From positions 1-12,791 of the forward strand of contig JAQULN010000036.1 in NCBI GenBank assembly GCA_028718575.1: 12,791 nt of DNA, in the 5' to 3' direction. The position numbers were made by a program, and so were the translations under genes. How positions within the stretch are numbered: position 1 is the first letter of the stretch; each line of letters opens with the position of its first letter. Origin of the DNA: Candidatus Krumholzibacteriia bacterium (GTDB taxonomy: Bacteria > Krumholzibacteriota > Krumholzibacteriia > LZORAL124-64-63). Positions 8,055-12,791 of the stretch are shown here, piece by piece. The notes beneath the pieces are model-generated. The model saw only the letters and a program-made list of their open reading frames with translations, had not been told where the DNA came from and did not search any database.

Positions 8055-8209
8055 AAGGTAGAACACAGCGACGGTCAGAGCCAAGACTCGACTGTTAGCT
8101 GGCCAGCTTCGCCTCAAGCCTCCGGACAGCCCGCAGAACACGATCTCGGTTCTTTGCGCTTTGCAGCCACTTCGGCAGCCGGCTCGCGAGCGTCGCGTTA
8201 GCGTTCGGC

Positions 8210-8341
8210 TCACTCTTTGCTGCGTGGTACGATCTTGCGAATGGCCGCACGCACCGCGTCGTACTTCCACTGTGGGATACGTGTTCCTTTTTTGCCTGGC
8301 GTCGGCGTTTCGCACAGAACTTTCGCTTCTTCCTTGGCCAC
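8210..8341 (-). CDS. 43-residue small protein, possible truncated DUF6958-like
   Basis: The start is GTG at 8341-8339, preceded by AGGAGGT (8353-8347), one of the best ribosome sites in the window. The protein begins MAKEEAKVLCETPTPGKKG and continues through RIPQWKYDAVRAAI to end VPRSKE with TGA at 8212-8210. It is small and basic, and codon choice is consistent with the local genes. From memory, a TPTPGKK...RI..WKY..VR.AI pattern begins the longer (about 90-100 residue) DUF6958-type hypothetical proteins; here the frame stops where that family would continue, and I find no continuation in the other two frames. It is therefore either a genuine short version or a 3'-truncated gene. The overlapping 82- and 148-codon frames from the same spot look like shadows. 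It follows the small membrane ORF by 17 bases, suggesting one transcript. Function unknown. Confidence 0.6.
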   Translation of the reverse strand: MAKEEAKVLCETPTPGKKGTRIPQWKYDAVRAAIRKIVPRSKE

Positions 8342-8346
8342 ACTTT

Positions 8347-8353
8347 ACCTCCT
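8347..8353 (-). promoter_or_regulatory. Strong ribosome-binding site of the 43-residue ORF
   Basis: AGGAGGT on the minus strand, five bases before GTG at 8341. It lies between the stop of the small membrane ORF (8359) and the next start, and argues that the short downstream ORF is translated. Confidence 0.6.
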
Positions 8354-8358
8354 TCATG

Positions 8359-8547
8359 CTACGACGATTGCGCCTGTACCTGCGGCCGACAGCGGTCGCG
8401 CAGGGTCTTGACCCCCAGCGCCACTAAGGCGAGGATCGTGACCGGCGAAGCGGCGAAGCCGACGACGAGCTTGACGTCGGTGATCGGTCCGGCAAGCGCC
8501 CCGGCTATGATTGCTTCCGTGGCGAAGCTCGACAGTATCGCCAGCAT
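8359..8547 (-). CDS. Small two-helix membrane protein, hypothetical
   Basis: 62 residues from the ATG at 8547. There are two hydrophobic stretches (about residues 8-25 and 28-46, for example LVVGFAASPVTILALVALGV) followed by a basic, polar tail (KTLRDRCRPQ...). Codons on this strand end mostly in G or C, as expected for real genes here. The frame stays open up to a TTG at 8739, but that extension is rich in Arg, Pro and Ser and looks non-coding. The ribosome site is weak (AGAG about 10 bases before the ATG), which lowers confidence. The downstream neighbour is the 43-residue ORF with its own strong ribosome site, 17 bases after this stop. I do not recognise the family. Confidence 0.4.
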   Translation of the reverse strand: MLAILSSFATEAIIAGALAGPITDVKLVVGFAASPVTILALVALGVKTLRDRCRPQVQAQSS

Positions 8548-8759
8548 AAGCGAATTCTCTAGTAACTCAAAGCACCGGCGAGAACAGGAAGAGAAAACAG
8601 CAACCGGCAGAGGTTTGACGCTGCGAGAAGGCGGCTGAGCATGAATGCGAGCGCGAGGACAAGGGCGAGTAAGGGCCGCCGCGACCGCGATCCTCTCCCG
8701 GTTACGCCGGTCGTCGTATCCGGTTAACGCCAGCGCCAAAACCGTGCCGCCCTCTCGGC
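8548..8759. other. Spacer upstream of the small ORFs
   Basis: Between the small membrane ORF and the end of the 5'-nucleotidase gene. On the minus strand one frame here (roughly 8690-8560, ending in TAG just before the ATG at 8547) spells a hydrophobic Leu/Ala-rich stretch, but it has no proper start codon ahead of that stretch. It may be a degraded gene or chance. No convincing terminator is seen after the 5'-nucleotidase stop. Confidence 0.3.
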
Positions 8760-10463
8760 CTACCTCTTGCCAACCTTTTCGATCCTCCCCAGCCGCGGCG
8801 GCGTGATCACGCCGCCGATCTTCTCCACCGCCGCGATCACGATGTCGGTGATCCTCTCGCCCGTCTCGAGCGGCGCAGTCAGCGCGACCCCGCCGAGGAA
8901 CACGTCGCCCATCCCGCTCACGTAGTCGGGCATGGCCACGGTGTAGATGCGGTCGTCGCGAAGCGGCTGCCCGCCGACCGTTACCGATATCAGCTCGACC
9001 GCCGCGCCATTCGCCTGCGCTCTGCGGCCGCCCGCGCGCGTCTCATTATCCTCTCGATACCGATACTCCACGCCGCTCACCTGCAAAATCCCATAGGCGT
9101 CGGTCTCGGCCGCCTGCGCGTTGGCCAGGAGGATCGCCCGCAAGCTGGACCCCGGCAGCCGGTGCACCACCAGCGAGTTGCCGAACGGCAGAACCTCGAA
9201 GATGTCCAGTTTGGTCACTGGTCCGGAAGTCAGATGTTTGCGAATGCCGCCCGAATTGTACACCGCCACATCAGCGCCCGTGTGCGCGCGCAGGATATCG
9301 CAAAGCCAGCTGCCGAGAGCGCTCTCCTGGCGGCTGTGCCGGCGCAAGTCGGTAGTGAGCCGGCCGATCACCTGCTCGTAGACCGAGGCCACCGTGGACT
9401 CGTAATGAGCAACCAGGTCGCGCACCAACAAGGGCGCGTCCGGGTCTGCGTCCTCGCCCGCGACCGCTCCGCCCTGTGTTGCCGCGCTGGCGCCGCCCTC
9501 GACGTCCAACAGCACCAACCTGCCGCGATAGTGCGTGACCCGCCCGTCGGCCAGGCGCAGATCGAGGCGCCCCAGATGCCGCAGCCCCGAGCCCGCCTGG
9601 ACGATGACCACCCCCGCCTCGACCAACGGTTCCTCGAGCCGCGTATGGCTGTGGCCGCCCACGATCACGTCGAGACCGTCGGCGGCCAGTTCGCGGGCCA
9701 GTGCGCGATCGGGGTCCACGCCGTTGTGGGAGATCAGGACCTGCACGTCGGTGCGGCCCACCAGGTCGGCGAGCTGTTCGCGCACGCGGGCCGTCTGGTC
9801 GCGGCTCTCGATCCCGTCCAGGCGGCTCCGCGCCACGATTGCGGGCAGCGCCGCGAAGGAGATTCCCATCATCCCGATGCGCAGGCCGTCGCGCTCCAAC
9901 ACCAGGGGGCCGCGCAAGCCGGGCGCCGAAGTACGACCGGCGGCATCGACGAGGTCGGCCGCGAGCAGCGGAAACGGAAAGACCGACATCAGCGCGTCGA
10001 GTGCGTCGCGGCCGAGATCGAACTCATGGTTGCCGATCACCCCTGCGTGGTAGCCGGCCGCGCCCATCATCGCCGCCATGGCGCCGCCGGGCGCGCCGGC
10101 GACCGTCAATTCGCACACCGGATTGCCGGTCATGAAATCGCCGGCGTCGAGCAGCAACCAACGCGCAGCCGACGCCCGCTCGCGCGCCAGATGCTCCGCA
10201 AGGGCCGCGAAGCCCCCGACTCGGGAGCCTCCCCCACCCTGGTACGGGCGGGCGAAAAAGCCGCCATGGATGTCGTTCGTGTGGAACAGGGTCAGGTCGA
10301 ACGGCCCCTCGGCGACGGCTTGCGGTGTCGATTCGGCCCGGGCTGCCCCGGCGCCGCCGGCGCCGCAACCAGCGCCGAGGCCGGCGCCGAGGCCGACGGC
10401 AAGCCAGAAAACGACGACCGCAGGCCGCCGCGCAAAGGTCCGAGCTGGACGCATGGTCTTCAT
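8760..10463 (-). CDS. UshA-like 5'-nucleotidase / metallophosphatase, exported
   Basis: 567 residues, the usual length for bifunctional UshA-type enzymes that hydrolyse extracellular nucleotides or UDP-sugars to salvage nucleosides and phosphate. The N-terminal signal region is hydrophobic (residues 15-33) and Gly/Ala-rich; cleavage may be by signal peptidase I after ARA (44), while C33 in LGAGC is a poor lipobox. The metallophosphatase domain shows FHTNDIHG (D64, H66), DAGDF (D109), GNHEFD (N145, H146), SHNG (H246) and GGHSHT (H271, H273), so the two-metal site is complete. The C-terminal 5'-nucleotidase domain (about 355-535) has NSGGIR (403-408) and LPFGN (425-429) of the substrate pocket. 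AAGGTG lies 6 bases before the ATG at 10463. The gene is divergent from the GT-C-like gene with a 31-bp gap. Whether it prefers nucleotides or another phosphoester cannot be told. Confidence 0.92.
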   Translation of the reverse strand: MKTMRPARTFARRPAVVVFWLAVGLGAGLGAGCGAGGAGAARAESTPQAVAEGPFDLTLFHTNDIHGGFFARPYQGGGGSRVGGFAALAEHLARERASAARWLLLDAGDFMTGNPVCELTVAGAPGGAMAAMMGAAGYHAGVIGNHEFDLGRDALDALMSVFPFPLLAADLVDAAGRTSAPGLRGPLVLERDGLRIGMMGISFAALPAIVARSRLDGIESRDQTARVREQLADLVGRTDVQVLISHNGVDPDRALARELAADGLDVIVGGHSHTRLEEPLVEAGVVIVQAGSGLRHLGRLDLRLADGRVTHYRGRLVLLDVEGGASAATQGGAVAGEDADPDAPLLVRDLVAHYESTVASVYEQVIGRLTTDLRRHSRQESALGSWLCDILRAHTGADVAVYNSGGIRKHLTSGPVTKLDIFEVLPFGNSLVVHRLPGSSLRAILLANAQAAETDAYGILQVSGVEYRYREDNETRAGGRRAQANGAAVELISVTVGGQPLRDDRIYTVAMPDYVSGMGDVFLGGVALTAPLETGERITDIVIAAVEKIGGVITPPRLGRIEKVGKR

Positions 10464-10494
10464 CGTGGCACCTTAGACGGCAAAGTCCAACGGG
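10464..10494. promoter_or_regulatory. 31-bp divergent start-to-start gap
   Basis: Two divergent start codons are separated by 31 bases, too few for two independent promoters. At least one promoter must lie inside the opposite coding region, or the plus-strand gene really starts at 10516. I see no clear hexamer pair within the gap. An 8-bp palindrome TCACGTGA (10509-10516) sits just beyond, at the alternative start. Confidence 0.4.
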
Positions 10495-11850
10495 ATGGCA
10501 ACCGATACTCACGTGATGACACGTTTACGCGAAATCTGGCGGATTCTCAAGGACCATGGCCCGATCGCGGTCTTGTTGGTCGGTTTAGTCTACGTGGTCT
10601 TCGGCCGCTTGTGGACCGGCGACTTCTGGCACCCCACCGATTTCGCAATCCTGGCCGACGCGCACCGCCTGTCGGCCGATCCGCTGGGCATGTTCCGCCA
10701 TATCGGCGCCTGGTTCAGCCAACCGCTGCTGCAGCTTGCGTTCCTGCTCGAATACCGCGCGTTCGGCATGGACTACACCGGGTACGTCGCAGTCAACCTG
10801 GCGCTGCACGCCTTGTGCGCCTTCCTGATCTACATGCTTGTGAACATGCTGTTCCACAACGAGAAGCTCGCGCTACTGGCGGCGATCCTGTTCGCCCTGA
10901 ATGTTGGCAGCTACGGGCGCAACCTGCAGACACTGGCGGGCCAGGAGAGTCTGCTGCTGGCGCTCTTGCACCTCTTGGTGCTGTACCTCTTCATCCGCAA
11001 CGATTTTCGCCACAATGGCGCGTTACGCTCCCGGTATTTCCTGCTCGGTCTGGTCATTTACAGCCTGACTGGTCTGACCCGCGCCTCGACGCTCTCGCTG
11101 CTGGGCTGCCTGGTCGCCTACAAGGCGTTCTTCTACCAGCGGCGCGAACGTCGGCCGATCTTCTCGAACGACCTGCTGATCTTCCTCGTCGTGGGTCTGG
11201 TCTTCCAGTTCGGACAGAATCAGTGGGGCCACCAGACGCCAACGATGCTGACCGAAGTCGACCGACCGTTGGTCTATACGTGGCGATCGGTAGTCAATGT
11301 CTTCCGGTATCTCAATCTGATGGTCTTCCCGTTGAAGGAAAGCGTCATGCTGCAGGAGTCGGGCGCACTGGTGCAGGCGATCTTCAGCCTGCGGTTGCCC
11401 GTGTACATCCTGGTGACGCTCGGCGTGATCAGCCTCAGCTTCTTCGGCTTCGTCTTCGGCAGCCGGCCGTTGCGCTTTTTCATCGCCTGGACCTACATCA
11501 CGCTGATTCCCTTCAGCACCAGCGCCCCGGGCTCCGACTGGCTCAACGTCACGCACCTCTACCTGGCAAGCCTGGGCTTTTGCCTGATCCTCGCGGCCGG
11601 CTCGCTGGGTTGCTCCAACCTGTTGGCCGCACATCGATGGAAGCGCCTGGTGCCGTTCGTGGTGCCAGTCGTTTTCGTCGCGACCGCGATCACCTTGACC
11701 TACCGCCTCGACGACCGCAACCGCGCGGCCTCGCAATCGCCGGAAATCCAGGAGCTGCGCCGCCTGACCAGCGAGGAACTGCAGCGGCCACGCGCCACGC
11801 GGGATCCGCTTGCGCGGCGACTGACCGCCGGTTCGATCCCTCAAGGGTGA
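10495..11850 (+). CDS. Polytopic membrane protein, GT-C glycosyltransferase-like
   Basis: 451 residues with about 11-12 membrane helices (for example 23-43, 100-120, 123-140, 146-165, 178-215, 227-240, 297-318, 322-340, 350-375, 385-403) and a soluble, charged C-terminal tail from about 405. The first periplasmic loop, FWHPTDFAILADAH, followed by a helix ending in a conserved-looking N (AVNLALHALCAFLIYM), resembles the GT-C/dolichyl-phosphate-mannose type and 'TMTC-like' proteins that transfer lipid-linked sugars outside the inner membrane. There is no soluble catalytic or TPR domain, and the protein is shorter than many relatives, so the assignment rests on topology and general pattern. The start is ambiguous: ATG 10495 or ATG 10516 (MTRLREIW), neither with a strong ribosome site. 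It is divergent from the 5'-nucleotidase gene by 31 bp, and its stop overlaps the crp-like stop by 10 bp in tail-to-tail orientation. Confidence 0.75.
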   Translation: MATDTHVMTRLREIWRILKDHGPIAVLLVGLVYVVFGRLWTGDFWHPTDFAILADAHRLSADPLGMFRHIGAWFSQPLLQLAFLLEYRAFGMDYTGYVAVNLALHALCAFLIYMLVNMLFHNEKLALLAAILFALNVGSYGRNLQTLAGQESLLLALLHLLVLYLFIRNDFRHNGALRSRYFLLGLVIYSLTGLTRASTLSLLGCLVAYKAFFYQRRERRPIFSNDLLIFLVVGLVFQFGQNQWGHQTPTMLTEVDRPLVYTWRSVVNVFRYLNLMVFPLKESVMLQESGALVQAIFSLRLPVYILVTLGVISLSFFGFVFGSRPLRFFIAWTYITLIPFSTSAPGSDWLNVTHLYLASLGFCLILAAGSLGCSNLLAAHRWKRLVPFVVPVVFVATAITLTYRLDDRNRAASQSPEIQELRRLTSEELQRPRATRDPLARRLTAGSIPQG

Positions 11851-12524
11851 TCCGCGCTAGCGCCCGCACCGACAGCCAGGTCGCGCAAGCAAGCGGCGTT
11901 CTTGACCCTGATTGAGCCGCGACCCAGCGCCACCGCACCACGGCGTTCGAACGATTTCAAGAGCCGGCTGACGACTTCGCGGGCGGTTCCCAGATCGGCG
12001 GCGATCGCGTCGTGGGTGGTCGCGAGTCTGCCGTCGCCGCCGGCGCGCTGGCAGAGGTAGGCGGCGAGACGGCAATCGAGGCGTTGGAACGCGACTTCTT
12101 CCACGAGCGCCATCATCGCGCCCACTCGATCGGCCATGATGCCGAACACGTACGCGCGAAAATCGGTTCGCTGATCGAGCCAATCGAGAAAGGTCCGGCG
12201 CGGGAACAGGATCACCGCGGCCGGTTCCTCCGCCACCGCCGCCGCCGGGCAGCGAACGCCGGCGATCAAACACATCACGTTGATCATGCAGCATTCGCCC
12301 GGAGCGACGCTGTAAAGCGTGATCTCGCGGCCGTTGGCGCCGTTGGCGTAAACGCGCAGCACGCCGCGCACGAGGACAGCGAACACGTCGACACCCTGGC
12401 CGCAATGCAGCAGATGCTGGCCTACGGCCAGACTCACGCGGCGTCCGCGACGCTGCGCGTCGGCGGCCAGGAACTCGGGCATGGTGACGGAGCTGTCGGG
12501 CAGGCCCAGAGGCGCTGTTTCCAT
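11841..12524 (-). CDS. Crp/Fnr-family transcriptional regulator
   Basis: 227 residues, normal for the family. A cyclic-nucleotide-binding-fold sensor domain (about 25-125) is followed by the dimer helix (about 127-150) and a winged helix-turn-helix (about 165-210) with ATTHDAIAADLGTAREVVSR, the classic Fnr/Crp recognition pattern. There is no N-terminal four-cysteine iron-sulfur motif as in FNR (only C41 in the first half), but C79 and C85 (GECCMINVMC) plus C78 and C92 cluster in the sensor domain, in a spacing I recall from a subfamily of Crp/Fnr regulators. A cAMP-binding Arg-Ser pair as in E. coli CRP is not evident. The ligand is unknown; thiol or metal sensing is an inference. ATG 12524 has only a weak GGG-rich ribosome site. 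A later ATG at 12482 has none. Its stop overlaps the GT-C-like gene by 10 bp. Confidence 0.9.
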   Translation of the reverse strand: METAPLGLPDSSVTMPEFLAADAQRRGRRVSLAVGQHLLHCGQGVDVFAVLVRGVLRVYANGANGREITLYSVAPGECCMINVMCLIAGVRCPAAAVAEEPAAVILFPRRTFLDWLDQRTDFRAYVFGIMADRVGAMMALVEEVAFQRLDCRLAAYLCQRAGGDGRLATTHDAIAADLGTAREVVSRLLKSFERRGAVALGRGSIRVKNAACLRDLAVGAGASADHP

Positions 12525-12562
12525 CGATCCCAGCCTGCGTGGTTCGCACCGGGGCTCCGGTC

Positions 12563-12590
12563 ATACTAACCCGATCGCCGCCGCCCGCAA
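12563..12590 (-). promoter_or_regulatory. Possible promoter of the Crp/Fnr gene
   Basis: On the minus strand, TTGCGG (12590-12585), 16 bases, then TAGTAT (12568-12563), 38 bases ahead of the ATG. Three of six and four of six matches to the sigma70 hexamers make it weak; its main support is placement in the only A+T-richer patch of this spacer. Confidence 0.3.
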
Positions 12591-12611
12591 CCGCGCCGCG
12601 CCGACCGCGGC

Positions 12612-12630
12612 CGCTGGGCCGCACCCAGCG
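12612..12630 (-). terminator. Hairpin after the FlgD_ig gene
   Basis: CGCTGGG (12612-12618 on the plus strand) pairs perfectly with CCCAGCG (12624-12630) around a 5-base loop. On the minus strand it starts 4 bases after the TGA of the upstream gene. There is no T-run behind it, so it is either a Rho-assisted end or a stability hairpin separating that gene from the crp-like gene. Confidence 0.4.
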
Positions 12631-12634
12631 CCGA

Positions 12635-12791
12635 TCACTTGACGAGCGTCATCCGCGCCGAGCGCCGTTCATCGCCGCTCTCGAGGATATAGACATATGT
12701 GCCCGACTCCAGCGTCCGGCCGGTATGATCGCGGCCATCCCACGTCACCGCTTGGCCGCCCTCGCCGAACACACGGTCGGCCAGGGTGGCG
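12635..12791 (-). CDS. C-terminal part of a secreted protein with FlgD Ig-like domain (partial)
   Basis: The frame enters from the right edge and ends at TGA 12637-12635, giving 51 residues. It carries the pattern V-T-W-D-G-R-D-x-x-G-x-x-L-x-S-G-T-Y-V-Y at about residues 15-34 of the fragment and ends MTLVK. This is the signature of the FlgD_ig domain (FlgD Ig-like, PF13860), which closes many large secreted or surface proteins in FCB-group and candidate-phylum bacteria, often serving as a C-terminal sorting module. The rest of the protein lies outside the window, so its enzymatic or binding role is unknown. It is in the same orientation as the crp-like gene, 110 bases upstream of it, with a hairpin between. 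Confidence 0.75.
   Translation of the reverse strand, partial: ATLADRVFGEGGQAVTWDGRDHTGRTLESGTYVYILESGDERRSARMTLVK

Noticed and set aside
8095..8343. 82-codon frame starting GTG beside the strong ribosome site
   Set aside because: Very basic, low-complexity start and no family resemblance. The GTG two bases further on opens a frame with much more protein-like sequence.
11023..11844. 273-codon minus-strand frame opposite the GT-C-like gene
   Set aside because: Gln/Asp/Arg-rich antisense shadow of a hydrophobic protein, a familiar artefact of complementing Leu/Val codons.
9162..11915. 917-codon plus-strand open frame spanning the 5'-nucleotidase (antisense) and the GT-C-like gene (out of frame)
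   Set aside because: Composition is Arg/Ala/Gly/His-rich without domains. It is fully explained by two well-supported genes on the other strand or frame in G+C-rich DNA.

Overview
The window is about two-thirds G+C and contains eight confidently placed protein genes, two small ORFs and no RNA gene, CRISPR array or insertion sequence that I can see. The organism is Gram-negative, because it encodes a 16-strand-type outer-membrane porin with a signal peptide and a periplasmic 5'-nucleotidase. The right edge holds the end of a protein with a FlgD-type Ig-like C-terminal domain. That domain is common in secreted proteins of FCB-related and candidate phyla such as Eisenbacteria or Krumholzibacteriota, and less usual in Proteobacteria. 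The phylum cannot be settled from this window; an environmental, possibly metagenome-derived, genome is my inference.

Layout. Bases 1-491 hold no gene I can defend. A membrane-anchored alkaline-phosphatase-superfamily enzyme (492-2438, +) is annotated by family as a sulfatase but has Thr at the nucleophile position and five N-terminal membrane helices, like lipoteichoic-acid synthases and phosphoethanolamine transferases. It converges on an mntP-type manganese exporter (2485-3048, -). The exporter is divergent from a porin (3407-4477, +) that starts at TTG behind a strong ribosome-binding site. The 358-bp region between these two holds a good sigma70-type promoter for the porin and a nested inverted repeat that would lie in the mntP leader. 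A large hybrid sensor kinase follows (4792-8028, +), with two periplasmic sensor segments, PAS, HisKA, HATPase and a C-terminal receiver.

A looser stretch (8029-8759) contains, on the minus strand, a probable small membrane protein and a 43-codon ORF with a near-perfect Shine-Dalgarno. Next come a UshA-like 5'-nucleotidase (8760-10463, -) and, starting only 31 bp away in the opposite direction, a polytopic membrane protein of glycosyltransferase-C type (10495-11850, +). The latter overlaps by 10 bp, stop to stop, with a Crp/Fnr-family regulator (11841-12524, -). The window closes with the 3' end of the secreted FlgD_ig protein (minus).

The genes read as an ordinary chromosomal neighbourhood concerned with the cell envelope, metal export and signalling. 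Most are single-gene transcription units in alternating orientation, so there is no evidence that they form one pathway. I did not find a clear new multi-gene system. The most unusual items are the Thr-type enzyme, the double-sensor kinase and the short ORF resembling the start of a longer domain family.
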